64,000 bases of DNA from Streptomyces sp. HUAS YS2 (GTDB taxonomy: Bacteria; Actinomycetota; Actinomycetes; Streptomycetales; Streptomycetaceae): the NCBI RefSeq assembly GCF_033343995.1, contig NZ_CP137573.1, positions 434,001 to 498,000 of the forward strand, written 5' to 3'. This document shows positions 1 to 8,222 of the stretch, one piece after another (position 1 is the first letter of the stretch; each line of letters starts with the position of its first letter). The translations under genes were made by a program, and so were the position numbers. The notes below the pieces were generated by a model, which did not search any database, was not told where the DNA came from, and was given only the letters and a program-made list of their open reading frames with translations.

Positions 1-258
1 GGCGTCAGCGGTGACCCGGTCGACCGCCAGCAGGAGTTCGCGGACAAGCACAGCCTCGGCTACCCCCTCCTCTCCGACCCGGACGGCGCGGTCCGCTCCC
101 GCTTCGGCGTGCAGCGCGGCTTCTCGCTCGCCCCGACGAAGCGGGTGACGTTCGTCATCGACCAGGACCGGACGGTGCTGGAGGTCGTCCGCAGCGAGTT
201 CCGGATGAGCGCCCACGCCGACCGGGCCCTGTCGGCGCTGCGCGCACGCACGCGCTGA
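1..258 (+). CDS. Peroxiredoxin (AhpC/TSA, Bcp-like), C-terminal part
   Basis: The reading frame is open from base 1 and ends at TGA 256-258, giving 85 residues of a protein that begins outside the window. The pattern FADKHSLGYPLLSD, a segment on F-G-V-x-R, then RVTFVIDQDRTV and an SAHADRAL tail matches the C-terminal half of BCP/PrxQ peroxiredoxins, which reduce peroxides with thioredoxin-supplied electrons. The peroxidatic cysteine would lie upstream and is not visible. Its position beside nsrR-hmp fits an oxidative/nitrosative stress neighbourhood, but nothing here shows co-regulation. Confidence 0.85.
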   Translation, partial: GVSGDPVDRQQEFADKHSLGYPLLSDPDGAVRSRFGVQRGFSLAPTKRVTFVIDQDRTVLEVVRSEFRMSAHADRALSALRARTR

Positions 259-353
259 CGCACAGGCCGCGGCCCCACAGGCGGCCCCTCAGAGGCTTCC
301 TCGGCTCCTCCCCTGGTCTCCCTCAGGGCGCCCGGCAGCCTCGGGGCACCCTT

Positions 354-376
354 AATACGAATCCCACATGCCGGTT
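354..376 (+). promoter_or_regulatory. NsrR operator upstream of nsrR
   Basis: A 23-bp imperfect inverted repeat with an AATACGAAT left arm and a right arm ending GGTT has the 11-1-11 layout I recall for Streptomyces NsrR sites (AACACGAAT...ATT). It lies just 5' of the GTG start at 392 and covers the ATG at 368, which argues against that ATG as the start. Autoregulation is inferred from this placement. Confidence 0.7.
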
Positions 377-391
377 TGCTACGGTCTTCTC

Positions 392-835
392 GTGCGGTTG
401 ACGAAGTTCACCGACCTGGCGCTGCGTGCCGTCATGCGCCTGGCGGTCTCCGAGCAGGACGATTCGGCCACCACCCGCGAGGTGGCCGAGGCGATGGCCG
501 TGCCGTACGCCCATATGGCCAAGGTCGTCACCCGGCTGCAGCACCTCGGCGTCGTGGAGGCGCGGCGCGGTCGCGGCGGCGGGCTCGCCCTGACCGACGT
601 GGGCCGACGGGCTTCGGTCGGCTGGCTGGTGCGGACGCTGGAGGGCGAGGAGGAGGTCGTCGCCTGCGAGGGCGATCCACCCTGCCCGCTGCGCGCCGCG
701 TGCCGGCTGCGTGGAGCCCTCCGGTCCGCACAGGAGGCGTTCTACCGCACGCTCGATCCGCTCACCGTCGCGAACCTGGTCGAGTCCCCCACCGGCCCCG
801 TCCTCGTGTCCCTGAGCGGGCGCCGCACCGACTGA
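392..835 (+). CDS. nsrR: NO-sensing Rrf2-family repressor NsrR
   Basis: This is a 147-residue Rrf2 regulator starting VRLTKFTDLALRAV. An N-terminal winged helix (about residues 1-75) precedes the cluster-binding loop CEGDPPCPLRAAC, placing cysteines at about 92, 98 and 104. With Asp8 these are the [4Fe-4S] ligands described for Streptomyces NsrR, whose cluster reacts with NO and releases DNA. I chose GTG 392 over ATG 368 because the family begins M/V-RLTKFTD and the ATG lies inside the operator. hmp follows 93 bp downstream behind its own box, so NsrR very likely represses both genes. Confidence 0.9.
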   Translation: MRLTKFTDLALRAVMRLAVSEQDDSATTREVAEAMAVPYAHMAKVVTRLQHLGVVEARRGRGGGLALTDVGRRASVGWLVRTLEGEEEVVACEGDPPCPLRAACRLRGALRSAQEAFYRTLDPLTVANLVESPTGPVLVSLSGRRTD

Positions 836-894
836 GCCCCGCGGCACCGCGATTTCCTCACCACCCGTTCGATCCGTGATCCCTCACGGCCTTA

Positions 895-917
895 AATACG
901 CAGATCATCTACCAGAT
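895..917 (+). promoter_or_regulatory. NsrR operator upstream of hmp
   Basis: The 23-bp element begins AATACG, has ATCATCTACCA in its right half and ends 11 bp before the hmp ATG. It closely resembles the hmpA1 operator I recall from S. coelicolor (AACACGAAT-ATCATCTACCAATT) and pairs with the box at 354-376. NO-responsive derepression of hmp is inferred. Confidence 0.8.
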
Positions 918-928
918 ATGGAGTCCCG

Positions 929-2110
929 ATGCTTTCCGAGCAGGCCACCCCGGTCGTCCGCACCACGCTTCCCGTGGTCGGAGCCCACCTCGACGAGATC
1001 ACCGAGCGGTTCTACTCGGGACTCTTCACCGCCCACCCCGAACTGCTGCGTGACGTGTTCAACCGCGGCAACCAGGCCACCGGCGACCAGCGGCGCGCGC
1101 TGGCCGGTTCGATCGCGGCCTTCGCCGGCGCACTCCTGGAGCACCCCGGGACCCGCCCGGACGTCATGCTCGGCCGGATCGCGCACAAGCACGCCTCCCT
1201 CGGCGTGACCGCCGACCAGTACAAGGTGGTGCACGAGCACCTGTTCGCCGCGATCGTGGCGGTCCTGGGCGAGGCCGTGACGGACGAGGTCGCCGCCGCG
1301 TGGGACGAGGTGTACTGGCTGATGGCCAACGCGCTCATCGCCCTGGAGTCGCGGCTCTACCAGGAGACCGGGGTCCCGGACGGCGAGGTCCGGCGTTCGA
1401 TGGAGATCGTCGAGCGGCAGGAGGAGACGCCGGACACGGCCTCCTTCCTGCTGCGGCCCGCCGACGGCTCGCCGGCCGGCGCGTTCCGCCCGGGCCAGTA
1501 CGTCAGCGTCCAGGTCGAACTCCCCGACGGGGCGCGGCAGATACGCCAGTACAGCCTCTCCTCCGCACCCGGCAGTCCGCTCTGGCGGATCACGGTCAAG
1601 CGGATCGACGGTGACCCGGCGGGCGAGGTGTCGTCGTGGCTGCACGCCCACGCCGCGCCCGGCGACGTCCTGACGGTGTCGGCCCCGTTCGGCGACCTTG
1701 TCCTGCCCGAGGGCGACGGGCCGGTCCTGCTCGCCTCGGCCGGCATCGGCAGCACCCCGATGCTCGCCATGCTCGGCCACCTGGCCGCCACCGGCTCCAC
1801 CCGCCCGGTCACCGTCGTGCACGCCGACCGCTCCCCCGCCGCGCACGCCCACCGGGCCGAACTGCTCCGCCTGGTCGCGGAGCTGCCCGACGCCCGGCTG
1901 CACCTCTGGTACGAGGAGCCGGGCGACACCGACGCCCGCGCGGGACGCGCGGAGGTCGGCCTCCTCGACCTGTCGGCCGGCACCACCGCGTACCTCTGCG
2001 GCCCGCTCCCCTTCATGCGCGCCGTCCGCGGCGACCTGCTGGCGCGGGGCGTCGCCCCGGCCGACGTCCACTACGAGGTGTTCGGCCCGGACCTCTGGCT
2101 CGGCGCCTGA
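929..2110 (+). CDS. hmp: Flavohemoglobin (NO dioxygenase)
   Basis: The 393-residue protein has the full Hmp architecture and usual length. A globin domain (about 1-135) carries the proximal haem histidine in IAHKHASLGV (about His88). A ferredoxin-reductase-type FAD domain carries RQYSLSS, and an NAD domain carries GIGSTPML and YLCGPLPFM, ending in FGPDLW. The enzyme oxidises NO to nitrate using O2 and NAD(P)H in the cytosol. The NsrR-type operator immediately upstream indicates induction by NO. Nothing appears truncated. Confidence 0.95.
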   Translation: MLSEQATPVVRTTLPVVGAHLDEITERFYSGLFTAHPELLRDVFNRGNQATGDQRRALAGSIAAFAGALLEHPGTRPDVMLGRIAHKHASLGVTADQYKVVHEHLFAAIVAVLGEAVTDEVAAAWDEVYWLMANALIALESRLYQETGVPDGEVRRSMEIVERQEETPDTASFLLRPADGSPAGAFRPGQYVSVQVELPDGARQIRQYSLSSAPGSPLWRITVKRIDGDPAGEVSSWLHAHAAPGDVLTVSAPFGDLVLPEGDGPVLLASAGIGSTPMLAMLGHLAATGSTRPVTVVHADRSPAAHAHRAELLRLVAELPDARLHLWYEEPGDTDARAGRAEVGLLDLSAGTTAYLCGPLPFMRAVRGDLLARGVAPADVHYEVFGPDLWLGA

Positions 2111-2220
2111 CGCGGGTGTGGCACGCGCCGGGCTCCGGGACCCGGACCCGGCGTGGTCGGCTGGGACATGTCGATGGGGCTCAAGGGCCGTCCGGGGTCT
2201 CGTCCACGCGAACGACAGAG

Positions 2221-2250
2221 CCCCGACTGGACGGGGGATTCCAGCCGGGG
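2221..2250 (+). terminator. Hairpin downstream of hmp
   Basis: An 11-bp stem (CCCCGACTGGA with TCCAGCCGGGG, one mismatch) and an 8-nt loop lie 110 bp after hmp, between convergent genes. There is no U tract, as is common in Streptomyces. The rest of 2111-2433 holds no gene; it contains a nine-G run near 2287. Confidence 0.5.
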
Positions 2251-2433
2251 CCGTGTGTCGTGACCGGAAGAGCGCTGCCTCACCCGGGGGGGGGGAGGGG
2301 CGGGCGCGCCGTACCTTCACGGCCACATAAACATGAACGATAAACCATGGCTCCGTGTTCCGGACTTCTCCACCCCTACCGTGTGAGTCACCTCACTCCC
2401 GCCCTGACCGGGCATTTCCCTCCACCGGGCCGC

Positions 2434-2808
2434 TCAGCGGGAGGCGAGGAGGAGGCGCGCCTCGGTCTCCTGATCCCCGGAGACCGACTCCAGCGACCGC
2501 ACGTCGAAGCTCTGCGCCAGGACCTTCTCGATCTCGTCGACCGCGTGGTACCCGCCGGTCAGCAGCACCGGGACCTCTGCCGTCAGGTGGCCGGGCCGGG
2601 CCGCCGCACCGCGTCCGGCCGCCGTGTCGAAGGTCGCCATCCACACGGTGGGCGCGGGCACCTGTCGCGGGGCCTCGGGTGGGGGCACGTCCTCGACCGC
2701 GTAGACCCGGTCGAGGGCTTCGAACACCGCCCGCGCGTCGTCGCCGGAACAGTTGCTCAGCTGCACCGTGACATCGGTGTCGATGTGTCGGTCGTCCACG
2801 TCGCTCAT
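2434..2808 (-). CDS. Small conserved hypothetical protein
   Basis: The 124-residue acidic protein starts MSDVDDRHIDTDVTV. The ATG at 2808 has a strong GGGAGGAG ribosome site directly upstream, which favours it over the longer frame. Residues 8-35 (DVTVQLSNCSGDDARAVFEAL) could form a beta-alpha unit, and VDEIEKVLAQSFDVRSLE resembles a second such repeat, so an alpha/beta fold is plausible. No family is recognised. There is no signal peptide or membrane segment. Confidence 0.6.
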   Translation of the reverse strand: MSDVDDRHIDTDVTVQLSNCSGDDARAVFEALDRVYAVEDVPPPEAPRQVPAPTVWMATFDTAAGRGAAARPGHLTAEVPVLLTGGYHAVDEIEKVLAQSFDVRSLESVSGDQETEARLLLASR

Positions 2809-2942
2809 CTCCTCCCAATCACCCCTCAAGCATCGCCCCGACCCCGCCCGGTCGCGAGCCCTCACCCGGACGGCCCCGCGACGGCGCGCGGAGCGCCCCC
2901 TCTGGGTAGAGGCTCGATGGGAACCGAGACCCAGGAGGCGGC

Positions 2943-3491
2943 ATGTCCGGGCAGGAACAAGGACAGACCGGGGAAGACCGTCCGGGCGGGCAGGCGGCCG
3001 ACGGGGACGGGGACGGCTTGACCCGCGGCCGGCACGAGACCCCCGAGGAGCGCGCGGACCGCCGGTGGACCGAACTGGTGCAGGAGATCCGCGTCGCCCA
3101 GACGGGCGTGCAGATCCTGCTCGGCTTCCTGCTCACCGTCGTGTTCGCGCCGCGCTTCGTCGAACTGTCGTCGACCGACCTCGCCCTCTACATCGCCACG
3201 CTGGGCCTGGGCTCGGCCGCCACGGGCGCGCTGATCGGCCCGGTGTCCTTCCACCGGATCGTGGCCGGCCGGCGCATCAAGCCGCAGGCCGTCCGGTGGG
3301 CGGGCCGGCTGATCGCGGTGGGACTCGCGCTGCTGCTGGCCACGCTCGGCACGGCCCTGCTGCTGGTGCTCCGCTTCGCCACCGACTCCGCGTACGTGCC
3401 CTGGCTGGTGGCGGGTCTGGTGACCTGGTACCTCCTCTGCTGGTACGTGCTTCCACTGTGGGCCCGCCGCCGGTACACCAGCGGCGAGTGA
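2943..3491 (+). CDS. Four-helix membrane protein, DUF6328-like
   Basis: The 182-residue protein has a charged, disordered N-terminus (1-38) followed by RWTELVQEIRVAQTGVQ and then four hydrophobic segments. The RVAQTGVQxLxGFLLTVVF signature is that of the DUF6328 family, found widely in actinobacteria and of unknown function. A GGAGG lies a few bases before the ATG. The C-terminus WARRRYTSGE should be cytosolic. It converges on the DNA ligase gene with a 42-bp gap. Confidence 0.75.
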   Translation: MSGQEQGQTGEDRPGGQAADGDGDGLTRGRHETPEERADRRWTELVQEIRVAQTGVQILLGFLLTVVFAPRFVELSSTDLALYIATLGLGSAATGALIGPVSFHRIVAGRRIKPQAVRWAGRLIAVGLALLLATLGTALLLVLRFATDSAYVPWLVAGLVTWYLLCWYVLPLWARRRYTSGE

Positions 3492-3533
3492 GCCGCGGCG
3501 GGTGAGCAGCGCCGAGCGCAAGGTGAGCTGTGC

Positions 3534-5078
3534 TCAGCCGCCGGCCGTGATCCGGTCGACCGTGTCCGCCTCGTCCGGCCGCTTGTCCGGCCGGTACCGC
3601 ACGACCCGGGCGAACCGGAGCGTCACCCCCGCCGGGTAGCGGGAGGAACGCTGGAGGCCGTCGTACGCGATCTCGACGACGAGCTCGGGCCGCACCCGGA
3701 CGGTGAACCCGTCGTCCTCGACGGCCAGTTCCCGCAGTCGCTCGGTCTGCCAGCTCAGAACCTCGTCGGTGAGCCCCTTGAACGTCTTGCCCAGCATCAC
3801 GAACCCTCCGTCGGCGGACCGCGCGCCCAGGTGCAGGTTGGAGAGCAGGCCGGTACGGCGGCCGTGCCCCCACTCGGCGGCGAGGACCACGAGGTCGAGC
3901 GTGTGGACGGGTTTCACCTTCAGCCAGCTGCGGCCCCTGCGGCCCGCGACGTACGGGGCGTCCAGCGCCTTCACCAGGACGCCCTCGTGGCCTCTGCGCA
4001 GGGTCTCGGCGAAGAACTCCTCGGCGGCCTCCTTCTGTACGGCGGACGTGGGATCGTCGACCACGGTGCGGCGCACCCGCAGTTCCTCCGGCAGCAGCCG
4101 GGCGAGCGCCGCGTGCCTGTGCTGCCCCGGCTCGTCGATGAGCGTCTCGCCGCCCAGGGTGAGGACGTCGAAGAACACCGGTGACAGCGGCAGCGCGGCG
4201 CGGGCCGTGTCGACGTCCACCCGCGAGCCGACGCGGGAGGCGATGTCCTGGAAGGCCGACGGGCGCCCGTCCGCGCCCAGGGCGATCACCTCACCGTCGA
4301 GGATGAACGAGTCGGCGGCCAGGCCCCGGGCCACCGCGACCACCTCCGGCAGCCGGGCGGTGATGTCGTCCAGGGAACGGGTGTGGACCCGTACGTCCTC
4401 CCCGAGCCGGTGCACCTGGATCCGGATCCCGTCGAGCTTCTCCTCCACCGCACAGGGCCCGAGCGTGTCGATCGCCTCGCCCACCGACCCCGCCGTGTGG
4501 GCGAGCATCGGCAGCACCGGGCTGCCGACCCGGAGGGAGAACTCCGCCAGGGCCGCCGGCCCCTCGGCGAGCACCGCCCGGGCGACCCTCGGCAGCGAGC
4601 CCTCCAGCATCACCGCCCGGCGCAGCGCGTCGGCCGGCACTCCGGCGGCGCGCGCCACGCCCTCCAGGGCGATCGCGTCGAGCGCGCCCTGCCGTACCTC
4701 CCCGCCGAGCAGTCGCAGCAGGAACTCCTGCTCACGGAGGGTCGCGGCCGCCATCAGCTCGCGCACCCGCCGGATCCGCTCGGCCTGCGATCCCGGCCCC
4801 GCCACGGCGGCGAGCTCCGACATCGCCGCGTCCGTTCCGGCCAGCGTCAGCGCGGGCCGTTCGGCAGCCGGCACCTCGGGCGGGATCGCGTGCTTCAGGA
4901 CGCTCCATCCCACCCCGATCCGCCCCTGCGGCAGACTCCCGGAGAGATAGGCGATGACCAGCGGGCTCTCCTCCGGCGCCGCCTCGGCGAAGAGCCCGGC
5001 CAGCGCGGCGATCTTCTCCGACCGCGCGGAGGTGGCGGCGACCTGATGGGAGACATCCGCGAGACGCACCAACAACAT
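3534..5078 (-). CDS. ligB: ATP-dependent DNA ligase (LigB-like)
   Basis: The 514-residue protein has an N-terminal alpha-helical DNA-binding domain, then an adenylation domain with motif I EEKLDGIRIQ (nucleophilic lysine about residue 214), HTRSLDDIT, and LDGEVIA. The C-terminal OB domain contains WLKVKP and ends with a YRPDKRPDEADTVDRI tail. It seals nicks using ATP and is accessory to the NAD-dependent LigA of bacteria. The length and the lack of polymerase or nuclease domains point to the LigB group rather than LigD. It is transcribed away from the conservon with no obvious partner. Confidence 0.9.
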   Translation of the reverse strand: MLLVRLADVSHQVAATSARSEKIAALAGLFAEAAPEESPLVIAYLSGSLPQGRIGVGWSVLKHAIPPEVPAAERPALTLAGTDAAMSELAAVAGPGSQAERIRRVRELMAAATLREQEFLLRLLGGEVRQGALDAIALEGVARAAGVPADALRRAVMLEGSLPRVARAVLAEGPAALAEFSLRVGSPVLPMLAHTAGSVGEAIDTLGPCAVEEKLDGIRIQVHRLGEDVRVHTRSLDDITARLPEVVAVARGLAADSFILDGEVIALGADGRPSAFQDIASRVGSRVDVDTARAALPLSPVFFDVLTLGGETLIDEPGQHRHAALARLLPEELRVRRTVVDDPTSAVQKEAAEEFFAETLRRGHEGVLVKALDAPYVAGRRGRSWLKVKPVHTLDLVVLAAEWGHGRRTGLLSNLHLGARSADGGFVMLGKTFKGLTDEVLSWQTERLRELAVEDDGFTVRVRPELVVEIAYDGLQRSSRYPAGVTLRFARVVRYRPDKRPDEADTVDRITAGG

Positions 5079-5123
5079 GCGCCCATGCTCCCCTCCCCCA
5101 CCCAGCCCCGCACGCGCGCCGCG

Positions 5124-6083
5124 TCATCGCCCGACCTCCGGGGGCCGCGGCCCCGTCCGCGGCCGGCGGAGACGCAGCCGGGTCAGCAGCTTCCGCGGGC
5201 TCGCCGGCGGCCGTACCGACTCTCTGGCCCGTCCCGCCGCACCCGCCACCGGCCTCGGTGCGGGTGGCGGTGGAGCGGCCGGCCGGGGTGGCCTCGCCGC
5301 GGGGCGTGGGGCGGACTGCAGGGCGCGGGCCTCGTCCAGCGCGAGGGCGAGACTCATCCGGTGCCACAGGATCTCGTCCGGATCGTCGGCCACCATGAGC
5401 CGGTCGGCGATCTCCCGGGCCGACGCGCCGTCCGGCAGCCCGGTCGGCAGCGGCGGACGCAGCCGGAGCAGGAACGACCGCTCGTACGGATCGCCCACGA
5501 CCTCGGCCAGCTGCACCGGATCCAGCAGGGACGCGATCGCCGCGGCCCGCTCCCACGGGTCGTCCGTGCCCCGGAGCAGCAGTCCCAGGCGGCGGGCCCG
5601 CCAGTTCCGCGGGCGCCGGTCCTCGCCCGCGATCCGGCGGTCGCGGGCTTCGCGCCCCATCCTCGCGGTCAACAGCTCGGCGTGCGCCTCGACGAACTCC
5701 CGCAGCTCTCCGGCGAGATAGAGCCAGACCACAGTGTTGTAGCGGTTCAAGTAGAACCGCACAGGACTGACGTGTCCCGTCCGCGCAAGCCAGGTGAAGC
5801 GGTCGGAGGAGACGGAGAGCAGCTGGGCGGCCTCCGCCGTGCCCACTGCCCGCACACGTTCACGCAGCCCGTTCGGGAAGTCCGGTGCCGCCCCTAGCCG
5901 GTCGAGCTCCTGCTGTTCCACCCTGATCCGGGCCCCGGTCGCCTCGACCGTGCGCACCAGTCCCATCTGGACGGCCAGTTCGAACTCGTCCCACTTCAGT
6001 TCCAGCCGCTGCGCCGCTGCCCCGGGCCCCGATACCGGGCCCGCTGCCTGCGCTTCCAAGGCCTTGCTCTCGGTCGTGGTCAT
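5124..6083 (-). CDS. Hypothetical DNA-binding-like protein, possibly DUF6397
   Basis: The 319-residue protein contains VGTAEAAQLLSVSSDRFTWLARTGHVSPVRFYLNRYNTVVWLY, which reads as an excisionase/MerR-like helix-turn-helix with a wing. A helical region and a Pro/Ala/Arg-rich disordered tail (about 255-319) follow. I believe this corresponds to the Streptomyces family DUF6397, but that is from memory. Its target and role are unknown. It lies between the ligase and the conservon and could be transcribed with either. Confidence 0.6.
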   Translation of the reverse strand: MTTTESKALEAQAAGPVSGPGAAAQRLELKWDEFELAVQMGLVRTVEATGARIRVEQQELDRLGAAPDFPNGLRERVRAVGTAEAAQLLSVSSDRFTWLARTGHVSPVRFYLNRYNTVVWLYLAGELREFVEAHAELLTARMGREARDRRIAGEDRRPRNWRARRLGLLLRGTDDPWERAAAIASLLDPVQLAEVVGDPYERSFLLRLRPPLPTGLPDGASAREIADRLMVADDPDEILWHRMSLALALDEARALQSAPRPAARPPRPAAPPPPAPRPVAGAAGRARESVRPPASPRKLLTRLRLRRPRTGPRPPEVGR

Positions 6084-6186
6084 GGCGGTCCTCCCCGCGA
6101 GCGACGATTACTCTCGGTGACGACCGTAGCGCAGAGTGAAGGGGTCGCGTCGAGCCTGTGGAAAACCTCGGCCCGCAGTCGGCTGC

Positions 6187-6600
6187 TCAGAGATCGGCGA
6201 TCCCCGCCACGCCCGGCTGCCGCGCTGCCACCCCGAGGTGCTCGCCGACCCGGTTGACCAGCAGCGTCATCTCGTACGCGACCTGGCCGACATCGGCCTC
6301 CGCCGCGCTCAGCACACACAGGCAGCTGCCCTCGCCGGCCGCGGTCACGAACAGCATCGCGTCGTCGAACTCCACCATCGTCTGGCGCGCCCTGCCCGCC
6401 CGGAAATGCCGCCCGGAGCCCCGCGCGAGGCTGTGCAGCCCGGACGACACCGCGGCGAGGTGCTCGGCGTCCTCCCGCTCCAGCCCCGCGCTCGCGCCCG
6501 TGACCAGCCCGTCGTTCGACAGCACCAGTGCGTGCCGGATGTACTCCACCCGCCGCGTCAGGTCGTCGAGGAGCCAGTCGAGCCCCTTGTCCAGCGCCAT
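6187..6600 (-). CDS. Roadblock/LC7 protein, second CvnB-type subunit
   Basis: The 137-residue protein MALDKGLDWLLDDLTRRV...LVLSNDGLVTGAS is a roadblock/LC7 (MglB-like) fold, clearly paralogous to the CvnB at 7788-8222. Proteins of this type serve as partners or GTPase-activating platforms for small Ras-like GTPases. It follows cvnD by 117 bp in the same direction, so the operon carries two roadblock genes instead of the usual one. Confidence 0.85.
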   Translation of the reverse strand: MALDKGLDWLLDDLTRRVEYIRHALVLSNDGLVTGASAGLEREDAEHLAAVSSGLHSLARGSGRHFRAGRARQTMVEFDDAMLFVTAAGEGSCLCVLSAAEADVGQVAYEMTLLVNRVGEHLGVAARQPGVAGIADL

Positions 6601-6717
6601 GTTCGGTCCTCCCCGTTGATGCGGCCCCGGATCACGGGCGCCGCGTGTCCCGCGTAAGCCTTACTCACTGTCGTGAACAGGGCAAGCGCCACCGGAAGTT
6701 CCCGTCCGACAGAGCGG

Positions 6718-7335
6718 CTAGCCGACCGAATCCAGCAATCGCGCGGTGTGCATACGGCCCGCGTACTCGACCAGGCGGATCAGGACCTCCTTGCCCGAGT
6801 CGCGGTCCCGCGCGTCGCACAGCACGACCGGTGTGCCGCGGTCCAGGTCGAGCGCCTGGGAGACCTCGTGCGCGCCGTAGTTCCGGGCGCCCGCGAAGCA
6901 GTTGACCGCCACGACGAACGGGATGCGGCGGTGCTCGAAGTAGTCCACCGCCGGGAAGCAGTCCTCGAGCCGCCGCGTGTCGGCGAGCACCACCGCACCC
7001 AGGGCGCCCTGCGACAACTCGTCCCACAGGAACCAGAACCGGTCCTGGCCAGGCGTGCCGAACAGATACAGCGACAGGCCCGAGCGGATCGTGATGCGGC
7101 CGAAGTCCATCGCCACCGTCGTCGTGGTCTTCTGGGCGACCCCACCCGTGTCGTCGACGGACTGCCCCGCCTGGCTGAGCTGTTCCTCCGTGCGGAGCGG
7201 GCGTATCTCGCTCACCGCGCCCACGAGGGTGGTCTTGCCGACGCCGAACCCGCCGGCGACGAGGATCTTCAGGGCGAGGGCGGTGGTGTCCGCCGCTTCG
7301 CCTCCACCGATGCTGTCAGAGCGCTCGGAGGCCAT
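6718..7335 (-). CDS. cvnD: Ras-like GTPase CvnD
   Basis: The 205-residue protein has Walker A GGFGVGKTT (about residues 28-36), a switch region around TTTTVAMDFGRI, G3 LFGTPGQDRFWFLWDEL, and AVNCFAG in the G4 position. This is the MglA-related ATP/GTP-binding family of actinobacterial conservons. It is predicted to cycle nucleotide states under control of CvnB/CvnC and signals from the CvnA kinase. The start overlaps the end of cvnC by 20 bp, implying translational coupling. Confidence 0.92.
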   Translation of the reverse strand: MASERSDSIGGGEAADTTALALKILVAGGFGVGKTTLVGAVSEIRPLRTEEQLSQAGQSVDDTGGVAQKTTTTVAMDFGRITIRSGLSLYLFGTPGQDRFWFLWDELSQGALGAVVLADTRRLEDCFPAVDYFEHRRIPFVVAVNCFAGARNYGAHEVSQALDLDRGTPVVLCDARDRDSGKEVLIRLVEYAGRMHTARLLDSVG

Positions 7336-7756
7336 CGATCACTTCTTTCAGGATCCGCTCATCGGGGAGCTGTGCGGGCGGTACGGGGCGGCTGACCTTC
7401 ACGTAGCCGGATTCGAGCAGGTCGCCGAGGAGCACCCGCACCACGCCGACCGGCAGGTCGGCGTCGGCGGCGAGTTCGGCCACGGACTGGGTCTCGGCCC
7501 GGCACAGGGCGAGCAACGCCCGGTGTTCGGGGCCGAGCAGGGATTCCTCGGCCGCGCCGGGCGGGTCGTCGTCGACCACGACGAGGGCGATGAGGTCGAA
7601 CCGTACGTTGCTCGGTCCGGGTTTGGTCCGGCCCCCGGTCATCGCGTACGGCCGGACCAGCGGACCCGCGTCGGCGTCGTACCACTGGCTGCCCGGCACA
7701 GCGCCGTGCACGCCGCTGCCGCCGCTCGCGCTGGCGTCGGTGCTGTCGTCGTTCAT
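7316..7756 (-). CDS. cvnC: DUF742 protein CvnC
   Basis: The 146-residue protein has an acidic N-terminus, then LVRPYAMTGGRTKP and a winged-helix-like core (HRALLALCRAETQSVAELAADADLPVGVVRVLLGDLLESGYV) typical of DUF742. It is the third component of conservon complexes and is thought to bridge roadblock and GTPase. It sits 31 bp after cvnB and overlaps cvnD. The helix-turn-helix likeness is visible, but DNA binding has not been shown for the family. Confidence 0.9.
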   Translation of the reverse strand: MNDDSTDASASGGSGVHGAVPGSQWYDADAGPLVRPYAMTGGRTKPGPSNVRFDLIALVVVDDDPPGAAEESLLGPEHRALLALCRAETQSVAELAADADLPVGVVRVLLGDLLESGYVKVSRPVPPAQLPDERILKEVIDGLRAL

Positions 7757-7787
7757 GGGTGTCTCCGGAGCTGTCCGGGGCCGCCGG

Positions 7788-8222
7788 TCAACCGGCGACC
7801 GGCGGGGTCGCGGTCACGCGCGGCGGCGTGTACAGGTGCTCGCCGACACGCTTCACGAGCCGGGCCATCTCGTACGCGATGAGGCCGATGTCCGCCGAGA
7901 CCGAGCTGAGGACGGCGAGACACGAACCGTCGCCCGCCGCCGCGACGAACAGGAAGCCGTCGTCCATCTCGACCATGGTCTGGCGCACGCCCCCGGTGCG
8001 GAACTGGCGGCCCGCCCCTTTGGCGAGGCTGTGGAAGCCGGAGGCGATGGCCGCCAGGTGTTCGGCGTCCTCGCGGCTCAGCCCGCTGGACGCGCCGACG
8101 GCGAGTCCGTCGTTCGACAGCACCACGGTGTGCCGGACCTCGCGGACCCTCAGGACGAGGTCGTCCAGCAGCCAGTCGAGCTCGCCGGAGCGGTGCGGGG
8201 CAACCCTCTCGTGGTCGATCAT
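7788..8222 (-). CDS. cvnB: Roadblock/LC7 protein CvnB
   Basis: The 144-residue roadblock-fold protein (ELDWLLDDLVLRVREVRHTVVLSNDGLAVGASS) is the canonical second gene of the conservon. Its ATG overlaps the stop of the upstream kinase gene by 4 bp (ATGA), so the two are translationally coupled. It shares most of its core, including the SREDAEHLAA and RQTMVExDD blocks, with the extra copy at 6187-6600, pointing to duplication within the operon. Confidence 0.9.
   Translation of the reverse strand: MIDHERVAPHRSGELDWLLDDLVLRVREVRHTVVLSNDGLAVGASSGLSREDAEHLAAIASGFHSLAKGAGRQFRTGGVRQTMVEMDDGFLFVAAAGDGSCLAVLSSVSADIGLIAYEMARLVKRVGEHLYTPPRVTATPPVAG

Noticed and set aside
2281..2300. Nine-G run near 2287
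   Set aside because: It lies in a non-coding gap; no gene is interrupted, so phase variation is not supported.
905..2326. Minus-strand 473-codon frame over hmp
   Set aside because: Antisense shadow with no recognisable protein; hmp motifs are complete on the plus strand.
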